A stretch of DNA of 64,000 bases. Origin: Silurus meridionalis. Its lineage: Eukaryota; Chordata; Actinopteri; Siluriformes; Siluridae. Shown here in pieces: positions 46,584-57,239 of this stretch. The stretch spans positions 11,083,346-11,147,345 of the forward strand of contig NC_060906.1 of assembly GCF_014805685.1 (NCBI RefSeq), read 5' to 3'. The position numbers and the translations under genes are program-made. The notes beneath the pieces were generated by a model, which was not told where the DNA came from, did not search any database, and saw nothing but the letters and a program-made list of their open reading frames with translations. Every line of letters starts with the position of its first letter. Position 1 is the stretch's first letter.

Positions 46584-46904
46584 ACTGGCTAGTTTGCTCA
46601 CCTAGTAAACAGCTGACCAGCAAATGAAATCAAATGTCTACTAATAAATATATTACACAATGGAAATCACTTCAAAAACATTGTCAGCTTGATAATACAC
46701 TTGATCACAGTCCTTTGGTCACTCATTCTGAGGCATGGTGTGAAATCAGCAGGGAATAGATTAACTGCATATAGTGTACAGTTGTTTGATCTGGCAATAT
46801 TTAGATTTTCTTGCACAACAGTGTGTGTATACTTTACACAGAGTGAAAAATATAAAAAAAATCATTCAATAAGTGGCACATCTAAAGGCAGAAATGTCTT
46901 GTGA

Positions 46905-47230
46905 AATGAGAGAGGTCAAAAGAGAATGGCCAGACTCGAGCTGACATGAAAGTTAATCTGATTTAACCTAAAATGGTGGGAATAAAAATCAACAACCGTG
47001 TGGCATATAAGCCAAAACTGCAGATGATCACGTTAGGTTCATTTACCTTAATCTGTCCAGTTTTGGTGATTGATTGCTGACTGTAGAATGTATGCATTCC
47101 AAAATGTTTTATTACTCACCGCTGTTGTAAAGAGTGTTTATTTGAGTTCCTGTAGCCTTTCTGTAAGCTCGAACCAGTCTGGCCATTTTCCTCTGACCTC
47201 CGGAAAGACATAGAGAGTGGATTAAAGTGC
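46905..47230. pseudogene. Two inverted Tc1 transposase fragments
   Basis: On the plus strand GAGAGAGGTCAAAAGAGAAT with GGCCAGACTCGAGCTGACA (46909-46950) encodes the MARL(V)RADRKA region of the Tc1-type transposase also seen at 10.1-10.5 kb. On the minus strand 47112-47225 encodes RKMARLVRAYRKATGTQINT with LYNSGE, the same region, in the opposite direction. The 59-codon minus block is bounded by GT and AG dinucleotides that look like splice sites, but homology shows it is transposon-derived. Confidence 0.65.
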
Positions 47231-47234
47231 CCTC

Positions 47235-48505
47235 TGCTGTGAGTGTGAGCACTGTGGCTGTCTCCTTTATCCAAGCATGCCATGGATCAATGTGTCCTAC
47301 AACAGCATAAACAGCACTTATTGCCAGAACAGTCACTGACAATAACAATCTATGTTGTACCTCACAGGGATGCTACTTTCATATTCTAATCAGTGTTATT
47401 TTAGGCCAACTTTCTCTCCATTCTGTCACTGGAGTGGATTTGTTATGATGGCCGAGGTCATGTGAAAGTGTCCAGTATATATATGAAGTGTGTGTCTCGG
47501 CATGTGTGTGTGTTTCATTGCCTGACCTCCTGTTGCTCCATGCTCTCGAAAGGGAAATGACTGTCCTTTTATCTGTTCCTTTGAACTGCCCCAGCTACCT
47601 GCATTTGCCAAACATTACAAAAACTGCCCATTATCTGATATTGAATGCCACATGCATGTGTCATGGGGGAGTCAATTTCTGCTGTGGTTTTTGCTTACAG
47701 CAGTACATTGTGTTTAAACGCTAATACATTTTTTGTCAATTCATCAAGTTTTATCTAGAATTGCACGTTCAGCTAACAAGCTGAAATTATTAGAGAAAAT
47801 GTAACTCTAAACAAGGCTGTAATTTTCCCCATCATTTGACCTGATGGATGTCATAAAACCTGACTAACAAAGTTGATACTTCTTTATAATGAATGCACTG
47901 CACATTAATATTTTAAAGCTGTAAAATTTTATTCTAGGTTGTTACACTGTGGGAGGGAAGAAAAGCTGTTAGTGTCTAACAAGCAAGATTATGCCAGAAG
48001 TACTTATAATGTGGTAATCAAAATGGATGCATGACACCATTTAAGGTTTAGGGTGGTGTTTCCATGCCAGACATAAAGAGGCCATTCCTTCTTTGCCCAG
48101 ACATCATTCTGCATGTTGCCATGCTGATGGAATGGCAGCTGGGAAGCATCTCAAGCTAACAGTGACAAAGTGATGAATAAGGATCCCATTAAACCACAAA
48201 TATTTGAGAAATTGTGGTCAATAAGGTGAATGAAAAGGAGAATTCATAGGGGTAAAAACAATGTCAGTATAAAGAGATTAAGTAAAAAGAATACAAATAT
48301 CTATAAAAACATTCTTTATTTACTAACATGAACACACTTTAAATTTCTTGGACTACGCCAAGAAAAAGACATCACCCCTTACTCGCTTTACATGATGTAT
48401 AAAAAGAAAGAGAGTGCTGAAAATGAGCATTATATCACAGTAGTTTTACTGTGCAACTGCTGCCAAGTCCAACATTATGTCATACTAAACATGAAGAAAA
48501 GGCAC
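47235..48505. other. Unassigned stretch
   Basis: No gene or recognised repeat. Short GT runs near 47500-47515 create chance frames. Confidence 0.4.
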
Positions 48506-48507
48506 AC

Positions 48508-48509
<2 letters not shown>

Positions 48510-48585
<76 letters not shown>
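48510..48585. repeat. (TA)38 microsatellite
   Basis: About 75 bases of alternating TA, 115 bases upstream of the start of the tandem duplication. Confidence 0.95.
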
Positions 48586-48590
<5 letters not shown>

Positions 48591-48819
48591 CTTTGCTTAG
48601 CTCTGATAACACCAGTGGTGATGAAACCGGCAATGTTTTTCTCTCTGTTGTTTGGATTATTCAAAATGTCGTCATGATGCATGATTCTTGGAGACCGCTG
48701 CAGTAAAACAACTTTCAAGGGAGATTTGTCAATGGCTTCATGCACTGTTAATAACCTAAACCTAAAAGTTGTTTCTACGCAAACAATAATTTTATTATTA
48801 CTTAGACAGTATTAGTATT

Positions 48820-49765
48820 CTGTGAGCGACAGTATGGTTTCATACAGAGAAAGAGCATTACAGATGCATTATTTGCTTTGAGAATGTTGATAGAGAAGTA
48901 TAAAGAAGGCCAGAAGGAGTTGCATTGTGTGTTTGTGGACTTAGAGAGAGCGTACGACAGGGTGCCGAGAGAGGAGTTGTGGTATTGTATGAGGAAGTCT
49001 GGTGTGTCAGAGAAGTATGTGAGGGTGGTGCAGGACATGTATGAGGACAGTGTGACAGCAGTGAAGTGTGCAGTAGGAATAACAGACTGGTGCAAGGTGG
49101 ATGTCGGTCTGCATCAAGGATCGGCTCTAAGCCCTTTTCTGTTTGCAGTGGTGATGGACAGGTTGACGGATGAGGTCACACAGGAGTCTCCAAGGAACAA
49201 TGATGTTTGCGGGTAATATTGTGATTTGTTGTGAGAGTAGGAAGCAGGTTGAGAAGAGCCTGGAGAGCTGGAGGTACACACTGGAGAGAAGGGGAATATA
49301 AGTCAGTAGAAGTAAGACAGAGTACGTGTGTGGAGTGGTGTGGTTGCAGGAAGAAGAGATGGAGAAGGTGGAGGAGTTCAGGTACCTGCGGTCAACAGTG
49401 CGAAGTAATGGAGAGTGTGTTAGAGAAGTGAAGAAAAGAGTGCAGGCAGGGTGGAGTGGGTGGAGAAGAGTGACAGGAGTGATTTGTGATAGAAGAGTAT
49501 CTGCAAGAGTGAAAGGGAAGGTTTATAGGACTGTGGTGAGACCTGTGATGATGTATGTTTTAGAGACAGTGGCATTGACTAAAAGACAGGAGATGGAGCT
49601 GGAGGTAGCAGAGTTGAAGATTTTCATTGGGAGTGATGAGGATGGACAGGATTACAAATTAGTTTATTAGAGGGACAGCACATGTAGGACATTTTGGAGA
49701 CAAAGTGAGAGAGGCCCAATTGAGATGGTTTGGACATGTGCAGAGCAGGGACAGTATATCTGTAC
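48820..49765 (+). pseudogene. LINE reverse transcriptase fragment in duplication copy 1
   Basis: Starting at CERQYGFIQRKSITDA it reads through FVDLERAYDRVPREELWY (motif A intact), GLHQGSALSPFLFAVVMDRL and, after frame changes near 49195 and 49230, VEEFRYL, GWSGWRRVTGVICD and LRWFGHVQSRD, where homology stops. The FADD box region is disrupted (the frame ends NDVCG). Both the 5' and 3' ends of the LINE are missing. Codon patterns show it is the same family as LINE A and LINE B but an older copy. Confidence 0.85.
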
Positions 49766-50544
49766 TCATTTATGTAAGTATAACAAACTCAAAATATCTG
49801 TTTTCAGGGCTGCAGCACTTTTCCAGGTTGTGATTGGTTCAAGACTCAAGACTAGTCTGGGCTTGCTTCTTGGCAAATTCTGAGAAAATACTCTTTTTCT
49901 TATTTTCAAAGAGTAAATTTGTTTTTTTCCCTGCAATTTACTTCCTCCTTGGAGGTACCTGCAGTAACATGCTGTTGAAAAAAAATTAATTTGCATTTTT
50001 CATTTTTTTTACAAGTTTGACCTATAGTAACTGCAGTTGACTGCAGTTAAGAGGACGCCATTTTCTTGGTGAGTTGTGTTCTATGTTTATTACAAATTAG
50101 AAACCTCTGAAACTTTTCTAGTTAGAAATGTAAAAAATTAACGTGTGTAAATTTGAGGTTGACTATAATGCATGCTCAGCATTTGGAAATAGCAAAATGG
50201 TGTTTTAACAGTAGCTCTCAACTTATGTTGTTCCACATAAGGTTTAGTAACAGTAGTTAAGAATTTAATTTATTTTAAAATATAATAACACCACATCACT
50301 GCCTCCTGGAAGGTTGCTGAATGAAAAAGCTGTAAATGTTTTAGTTTAGATGACAGAACAAGCAGGATTAGGAAGACACATGGGGTATTCAAAATCATCG
50401 CAGGTGGACAAAACAACAATGAAGTCATAGGTAACTATTCACTGTCCCTTACAAAGCAATATATTTCATAGAACAAAATCTAAGAACAGTCTTATTAGCA
50501 GCAGTGTGAAGTGCATCTTCTTCTTCTTCTTTCGGCTGCTCCCA

Positions 50545-52047
50545 TTAGGGGTCGCCACAGCGGATCATCCGTCTCCATACCACCCTGTCCTCTACATCTG
50601 CCTCTTTCACACCAACTACCTGCATGTCTTCCCTCACCACATCCATGAACCTCCTCCTTGGCCTTCCTCTTTTCCTCCTACCTGGTGGCTCCATCCTCAG
50701 CATTCTTCTACCAATATAATTCATGTCCCTTCTCTGCACATGTCCAAACCATCTCAATCTCGCCTCCATCACCTTGTCACCAAAACATCCTACATGCGCT
50801 GTCCCTCTAATAAACTCATTTCTAATCTTGTCCATCCTCGTCACTCCCAACGAAAACCTTAACATCTTCAGTTCTGCTACCTCCAGCTCTGCCTCCTGAC
50901 TTTTACTCAATGCCACTGTCTCTAATCCATACAACATCGCAGGTCTCACCACAGTCCTATAAACTTTCCCTTTTATTCTTGCAGATACTCTTCTATCACA
51001 AATCACTCCTGTCACTCTTCTCCACCCACTCCACCCTGCCTGCACTCTTTTCTTTACTTTTACATTACTTTGCACTGTTGACCCCAGGTACCTGAACTCC
51101 TCCACCTTCTTCACCTCTTTTCCCTGCAACCGCATCACTCCACTGCCCTCCCTCTCATTCACACACATGTACTCTGTCTTACTCCTACTGACTTTCATTC
51201 CCCTTCTCTCCAGCGCATATCTCCACCTCTCCAGGCTCTTCTCAACCTGCTCTCTACTCTCACCACAAATCACAATATCATCTGCAAACATCATAGTCCA
51301 GGAGACTCCTGTCTGACCTCGTCCGTCAACCTGTCCATCACCACTGCAAACAGGAAAGGGCTCAGGGCCGATCCTTGATGCAGTCCAACCTTCACCCTGA
51401 ACCAGTCTGTCGTACCTACTGCACACTTCACTGCCGTCACACTGTCCTCATACATGTCCTTCACCACCCTCACATACTTCTCTGACACACCTGACTTCCT
51501 CATACAATACCACAACTCCTCTCTTGGCACTCTGTCGTCGCTTTCTCTAAATCCACAAATACACAATGCAATTCCTTCTGTCCTTCTCTATACTTCTCCA
51601 TCAACATCCTCAAAGCAAATAAGGCATCTGTGGTGCTCTTCCTCGGCATGAAACCATACTGTTGCTCACAGATGGTCACCTCTTCTCTCAGCCTGGCTTC
51701 CACTACTCTTTCCCATAACTTCATGGTGTGACTGATCAACTTAATTCCCCTGTAGTTACTGCAGGTCTGCACATCTCCTTATGCTTAAAGATCGGTACCA
51801 GCACACTCCTTCTCCATTCCTCAGGCATCCTCTCCCCTTCCAGAATCCTGTTAAACAATCTGGTTAAAAACTCCACTGCCATCTCTCCTAAACATCTCCA
51901 CGCTTCTACCGGTATGTCATCTGGTCCAACCGACTTTCCATTCTTCATCCTCTTAATCGCTGCTCTCACTTCCTCCTTACTAATCCTATCTACATCCTGC
52001 TTCACCAACTCCACATCATCCAACCTTCTCTCTGTGATTTTCCTCAT
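50545..52047 (-). pseudogene. LINE B reverse transcriptase domain, frameshifted
   Basis: Frames at 51736-52047, 51500-51772, 51291-51566 and 50545-51426 together encode KSVGPDDIPVEAW, WRRSVLVPIFKHKE, NYRGIKLISHTMKLWERV, EQQYGFMPRKSTTDA, GLHQGSALSPFLFAVVMDRL, FADDIVIC, GWSGWRRVTGVICD, RWFGHVQRRD and IRCGDP. Motif A lacks one base at the AYD codons (GCGACGAC near 51538), as LINE A does. A LINE B-specific base loss lies just before FADD (near 51302). The reading order and C terminus agree with LINE A. Confidence 0.85.
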
Positions 52048-52639
52048 TCATCAGCTGCTCAAAATACTCCCTCCACCTTCTCAACACACTCTCCTCACTA
52101 GTCAACACATTTCCCTCTCCATCCTTTATTGCTCTAACTTGCAGTACATCCTTCCCAGCTCGGTCCCTCTGCCTGGCCAATCGGTATAAATCCTTTTCTC
52201 CTTCCTTAGTGTCCAACCTCTTATACAGCTCCTCATATGCCTTTTCCTTGGCTTTCGCCACATCCCTTTTTACCTGCTGCCGCATCTCCTTGTACTCCTG
52301 CCTACTTTTCTCATCACTCTGTCGATCCCACTTCTGTTTTGCCAACCTCTTTCCCCTAATGCTCTCCTGCACTTCCTCATTCCACCACCACGTCTCCTTG
52401 TCTTGCTTTCTATTTCCAGATGTCACACCAAGTACTTTTCTAGCTGCCTCCCTCATCACTCCTGCAGTAGTTGCCCAATCATCCGGCACCTCTTCACCAC
52501 CACCAAGCCCCTGTCTGACCTCTTCCCTGAACCTCACACTACACTCTTCCTCCTTCAGTTTCCACCATCTTATTCTTCTTTCAATCCTTACATTCCTCCT
52601 CTTCTTCTTCGCCTCCAAAACCATCCTACAGACCACCAT
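52016..52639 (-). pseudogene. LINE B linker region
   Basis: A 207-codon frame with RRIRWWKLKEEECSVRF, AARKVLGVTSGNRK, WWWNEEVQES and RRWREYFEQLMNEENHRE. It joins the endonuclease to the RT and is the best-preserved version of this region in the window. It ends in a frameshift at the NEENHRE segment; the next frame resumes with RRLDDVELVKQDVD. Confidence 0.75.
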
Positions 52640-52694
52640 CCGATGCTGTCTAGCTACACTGTCCCCGCCAACACCTTACAGTCTCCAATCTCCT

Positions 52695-53425
52695 TCAGGT
52701 TGCATCTCCTGCATAGCACATAGTCCACCTGTGTGCACCTTCCTCCACTCTTATCGTCACCCTATGATCCTCCTTCTTCTTAAAATACGTGTTCACCACT
52801 GCCATTTCCATCCTTTTAGCAAAATCTACCACCATCTGCCCTTTCACATTCCTCTCCTTAAAACCATACCTACCCATCACCTCCTCATCACCTCTGTTCC
52901 CTTCACCTACATGCCCATTAAAGTCTGCCCCAATCACCAATCGTTCTTTCCTAGGTACACCATCTACCACTTCATCTAATTCACTCCAGAATCTTTCCTT
53001 TTCCTCCATCTCACAGCCAACTTGTGGAGCATAGGCACTGATGACATTTATCATCATCCTTCAACTTCCACCTTCACGATCATCACCCTATCAGAAACTC
53101 TCTTCACCTCCACTACACTCTTACTGTACTCTTCCTTCAGAATCACCCCTACACCATTTCTCTTCCCATCCACACCATGATAAAACAGTTTAAACCCACC
53201 TCCAATGTTCCTGGCCTTACTCCCTTTCCACTTGGTCTCCTGAACACACAGCATATCTACCTTTCTCCTCTCCATGATATCAGCTATCTCTCTCCCTTTA
53301 CCCGTCATAGTACCAACATTTAAAGTACCAACCCGAACCGCTACTCTCCTACACTGCTCCTTTTCCTGCCGTCTCTGTAGGCGTCTTCCTCCTCTCCTTC
53401 TCCTCCTTGACCAACAGTAGCCCAA
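52695..53425 (-). pseudogene. LINE B endonuclease domain, frameshifted
   Basis: The first frame (53054-53425) has VGTLNVGTMTGK, MLCVQETKW and GGGFKLFYHG. The second (52695-53057) starts [14 protein letters not shown] and includes [11 protein letters not shown]. Stop and start overlap as ATGA, exactly as in LINE A. The second frame continues past [14 protein letters not shown] in a shifted phase and ends, so the linker that should follow (DYVLCRRC in LINE A) is out of frame. Confidence 0.8.
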
Positions 53426-53688
53426 TTTCCACGGTACCCTGTCGGCTAACGATACCTGTGGCGGTCGTTGTTAACCCGGGCCTCGACCGATCCGGTATGA
53501 AATTCTCCTTTGTGATCCGCATATTTGATTTGGCACATGTTTTACGCTGGATGCCCTTCCTAACGCAACCCTCCCCATTTACCCGGGCTTGGGACCGGCA
53601 CTAAGAGTGCACTGGCTTGTGCCCCCCTAATGGCTGGGTTAGCAGTGTGAAGTGCATGGCTGATTTAATCACACTATTTTCAAAAAAT

Positions 53689-55482
53689 AGTAAAACACCT
53701 TTCAAGGGAGATTTGTCAATGGCTTCATGCACTGTTAATAACCTAAACCTAAAAGTTGTTTCTACGCAAACAATAATTTTATCATTACTTAGACAGTATT
53801 AGTATTCTGTGAGCGACAGTATGGTTTCATACAGAGAAAGAGCATTACAGATGCATTATTTGCTTTGAGAATGTTGATAGAGAAGTATAAAGAAGGCCAG
53901 AAGGAGTTGCATTGTGTGTTTGTGGACTTAGAGAGAGCGTACGACAGGGTGCCGAGAGAGGAGTTGTGGTATTGTATGAGGAAGTCTGGTGTGTCAGAGA
54001 AGTATGTGAGGGTGGTGCAGGACATGTATGAGGACAGTGTGACAGCAGTGAAGTGTGCAGTAGGAATAACAGACTGGTGCAAGGTGGATGTCGGTCTGCA
54101 TCAAGGATCGGCTCTAAGCCCTTTTCTGTTTGCAGTGGTGATGGACAGGTTGACGGATGAGGTCACACAGGAGTCTCCAAGGAACAATGATGTTTGCGGG
54201 TAATATTGTGATTTGTTGTGAGTAGGAAGCAGGATGAGAAGAGCCTGGAGAGCTGGAGGTACACACTGGAGAGAAGGGGAATATAAGTCAGTAGAAGTAA
54301 GACAGAGTACGTGTGTGGAGTAGTGTGGTTGCAGGGAGAAGAGATGGAGAAGGTGGAGGAGTTCAGGTACCTGCGGTCAACAGTGCGAAGTAATGGAGAG
54401 TGTGTTAGAGAAGTGAAGAAAAGAGTGCAGGCAGGGTGGAGTGGGTGGAGAAGAGTGACTGGAGTGATTTGTGATAGAAGAGTATCTGCAAGAGTGAAAG
54501 GGAAAGTTTATAGGACTGTGGTGAGACCTGTGATGTTGTATGGTTTAGAGAGAGTGGCATTGACTAAAAGACAGGAGATGGAGCTGGAGGTAGCAGAGTT
54601 GAAGATTTTCATTGGGAGTGATGAGGATGGACAGGATTACAAATTAGTTTATTAGAGGGACAGCACATGTAGGACATTTTGGAGACAAAGTGAGAGAGGC
54701 CCAATTGAGATGGTTTGGACATGTGCAGAGCAGGGACAGTATATCTGTACTCATTTTTGTAAGTATAACAAACTTAAAATATCTGTTTTCAGGGCTTGCT
54801 TCTTGGCAAATTCTGAGAAAATACTCTTTTTCTTATTTTCAAAGAGTAAATTTGTTTTTTTCCCTGCAATTTACTTCCTCCTTGGAGGTACCTGCAGTAA
54901 CATGCTGTTGAAAAAAAATTAATTTGCATTTTTCAGTTTTTCACAAGTTTGACCTATAGTAACTGCAGTTGACTGCAGTTAAGAGGACGCCATTTTCTTG
55001 GTGAGTTGTGTTCTATGTTTAAGTATTACAAATTAGAAACCTCTGAAACTTTTCTAGTTAGAAATGTAAAAAATTTAACGTGTGTAAATTTGAGGTTGAC
55101 TATAATGCATGCTCAGCATTTGGAAATAGCAAAATGGTGTTTTAACAGTAGCTCTCAACTTATGTTGTTCCACATAAGGTTTAGTAACAGTAGTTAAGAA
55201 TTTAATTTATTTTAAAATATAATAACACCACATCACTGCCTCCTGGAAGGTTGCTGAATGAAAAAGCTGTAAATGTTTTAGTTTAGATGACAGAACAAGC
55301 AGGATTAGGAAGACACATGGGGTATACAAAATCAAAATCATCGCAGGTGGACAAAACAACAATGAAGTCATAGGTAACTATTCACTGTCCCTTACAAAGC
55401 AATATATTTCATAGAACAAAATCTAAGAACAGTCTTATCAGCAGCAGTGTGAAGTGCATGGCTGATTTAATCACACTATTTT
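53689..55482 (+). repeat. Tandem duplication, copy 2
   Basis: Near-identical to copy 1. Differences include loss of 52 bases after CAGGGCT (near 54797), short indels near 54222 and 55334, and scattered substitutions. It retains the pre-insertion site of LINE B as a single uninterrupted AGCAGTGTGAAGTGCATGGC near 55444. Confidence 0.9.
53807..54745 (+). pseudogene. LINE reverse transcriptase fragment in duplication copy 2
   Basis: The duplicate of the fragment at 48820-49765. The 112-codon frame at 53865-54203 translates identically to its counterpart, with the intact motif A block ERAYDRVPREELWY. The later frame at 54311-54655 differs at a few residues (for example MLYGLERVALT against MMYVLETVALT). 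Confidence 0.85.
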
Positions 55483-55566
55483 GTAATATTAAAGAAGGCC
55501 GTACAACTAACTATAGACAAATCACTGTTGACCTGAATATCATCTTTTTGTCTGGTCTCTCACACT

Positions 55567-56025
55567 ATGAAAAAGCCTAATGATGAATCCTTAGACATTT
55601 CTGTGGGAATTCTCTGCTATGAGGACAACAGAGCTACAAGTCCAGCATCACTACCACCCTCCTCAAAAATTGGTATCATCCTTGTAATGGATGCACTCAC
55701 CGATTTGCCTCAAGCTATGTGCCTCTTGTTTGGCTTTACCTACGCACTTGACCTGGAACACCGAAAGTGCATTAAAAACACTGTTACCTTCATTCAGCAG
55801 GTAATGCTGAACTTACTTCAAAGTGAGCTACCACCAAAGGTTCAAAAGCTGAAGAATGAGCTTGCAGTAAACACACTTATGATCATGGCACAGTTTTTCA
55901 TGCCCACAACTGGATTGTTGTGTGGCATAATTAGACTGCACTTGCAGTTGCTTATTTTGTACATGATTTTTTTCTTGTCATATTTGTGTCCAGTGTTGTT
56001 AGGACTGAAATTGTTCTACAGATGA
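55567..56025 (+). CDS. ORF resembling the C-terminal part of SAMD3-like fish proteins
   Basis: The 152-codon frame contains LDISVGILCYEDN near the N terminus, then MDALTDLPQAMCLLFGFTYA, LDLEHRKCIKNTVTFIQQVM and ELPPKVQKLKNELAV. The LLFG(L/F)xYALxLxxP pattern followed by tFxxiQxvmxxL and PKVQxLKxxL is recalled from many uncharacterised or SAMD3-like proteins of fish. Here the proline after the ALDLE segment is replaced (EHRKC). The C-terminal 45 residues are hydrophobic and probably translated noise. In-frame TGA at 55534 blocks extension upstream and no convincing acceptor was seen, so this may be a last-exon remnant or retrocopy. Function unknown. Confidence 0.4.
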   Translation: MKKPNDESLDISVGILCYEDNRATSPASLPPSSKIGIILVMDALTDLPQAMCLLFGFTYALDLEHRKCIKNTVTFIQQVMLNLLQSELPPKVQKLKNELAVNTLMIMAQFFMPTTGLLCGIIRLHLQLLILYMIFFLSYLCPVLLGLKLFYR

Positions 56026-56104
56026 CACATTTTTGTAAAGTTGCAATTTCTGTATTCTGCAGGTGAAGCAGATTTACATTCCTGTAATATTTTTCCCTGT
56101 AAAC

Positions 56105-56238
56105 CAGGGGTTCCAAAACTTGGTCCTCAAGGCCCACTGCCCTGCTATGTTTCTCAGACTGATCAGCAGTGGGTAGTGCAAGGTTAGTTGGAAAACAAGC
56201 AGGACAGTGGGCCTTAAGGACCAGGTTCAGGAACCCTG
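56105..56238. mobile_element. 134-bp hAT foldback element
   Basis: The left arm CAGGGGTTCCAAAACTTGGT with CCTCAAGGCCCACTG pairs with the right arm, whose reverse complement is CAGGGTTCCTGAACCTGGTC with CTTAAGGCCCACTG. The arms cover over half the element. CTGTAAAC (56097-56104) and CTGTAAAA (56239-56246) are an 8-base target duplication with one mismatch, diagnostic of hAT. Confidence 0.85.
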
Positions 56239-56899
56239 CTGTAAAAAAAAAAAAAAATGGCTTCATGTTGACTTTTGTAACATATTAGTACTAAATTGCT
56301 AATTTAATGTCATATATGATCCAATATGTCACATCTCTCTTTCTTTCTATCGCTCTCTGTTAAATTTGTTTCATATTGGTTTACACATTTGTCATTACAC
56401 AGATATTTTACAGGTTTTTTAAAAGTCTTATGCACATTCTATATAATAGAGATCAATTCTGAACTTTTATGATATAGCTGATGTTCAAAAAAAGTTAGAG
56501 CTAGAATTTGCAGACACACAAACAACACACAAAGATAGCTTACAGTATTAAATACATGGCAAAAGTTTAATGATTGATATTGAATATGATGCTCATGAAA
56601 GGTCAGTACAGGTTTGCTACAGGATTAATCAGTGTGAATGGTTTATTTTGACCGTTTCTGTTTGATCACCAGTTCGATACAATCAGTTCAAAGATATCAA
56701 GGTGACAACATCTGATGTCCCGAAGTTCAGTGCTGAAGAAAATCACATAGAGATGGTGGCATAGCATGAACTATCATTTCTATCTATTATTAGCATGTAC
56801 ATTTTGAAGAAAGGTAATTGTCACAAAGGTATATCATGGCGTATTATAGTTGTGCCGGAAATAAATGTTTTTGATGTGATCTATGGTCTTCTAGTCCTG

Positions 56900-57235
56900 G
56901 TGTACATTTCTAATCTCAACCTATTGCAGCAGCTTCTTCCAGCAAGACAATGCCTTTTTGCACAAAGCAAGGTCTATGAAGATATGGTTTGCCAAGTTAG
57001 GAGTGTAAGCCCAGGCCTCAAGCCCAATAAATACCTTAAGATCAACTGAAATTCCAACAGGCCACCTCAGCCAACCCCAGTGCCTGAACTCAGTAACGAT
57101 CATGTGGTAGAATGAACAAAAATTCCCACAGCCATTCTCCAAAAGCCCACAAGAGTGAAGGTTATTTTGTATGTACCAAAATATTGAGCACATACAGTAA
57201 TGGTAGATCAGGAGGTGATCTGCCCATATAGTGTA
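56900..57235 (+). mobile_element. Tc1-like remnant (C-terminal part and right end)
   Basis: CTTCTTCCAGCAAGACAATG with CCTTTTTGCACAAAGCAAGG corresponds to the second-Asp block (QxDNAxxHKAR). The following 200 bases show the decayed SPDLNPIE to C-terminal region. GCCCATATAGTGTAA near 57220 matches the right terminal stretch seen at 63.85 kb. Confidence 0.55.
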
Positions 57236-57239
57236 ATTC

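Larger units (their letters stand above)
50517..53640 (-). mobile_element. Full-length RTE-type LINE (LINE B)
   Basis: A 3,124-base minus-strand element with the same 5' terminus (AACCCAGCCATTAGG) and the same (GAA)n 3' tail as LINE A. It is flanked by a perfect 17-base duplication, AGCAGTGTGAAGTGCAT (50500-50516 and 53641-53657). The matching unoccupied site is present once in duplication copy 2 near 55444-55460, so the insertion came after the duplication. Frames are broken, but divergence from LINE A is low. Confidence 0.9.
48702..53682 (+). repeat. Tandem duplication, copy 1 (split by LINE B)
   Basis: The sequence 48702-50516 continued by 53658-53682 is nearly identical to 53689-55482. 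Without LINE B and its extra target copy, the unit is about 1,846 bases and the two copies abut. The unit begins near AGTAAAACA(A/C)CTTTCAAGGG and ends near TTTAATCACACTATTTT. It contains an antisense-oriented (relative to LINE B) piece of the same LINE family. Copy 1 keeps a 52-base segment near 49810-49861 that copy 2 lacks. Confidence 0.9.

Noticed and set aside
47120..47296. A 177-base minus-strand block with AG acceptor, GTGAGTAA donor and an open frame of 59 codons
   Set aside because: Its second half (RKMARLVRAYRKATGTQI) is the Tc1 transposase segment also present at 10.2 kb, so it is a transposon remnant with chance splice-like ends.
48802..49095. 97-codon minus frame repeated identically at 53789-54082
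   Set aside because: Antisense shadow of the LINE RT fragment, identical only because the unit is duplicated.
49772..49808. Mini-intron-like GTAAGTATAAC...TTTTCAG in both duplication copies
   Set aside because: 37 bases is too short for a vertebrate intron and it follows directly on a broken LINE fragment.
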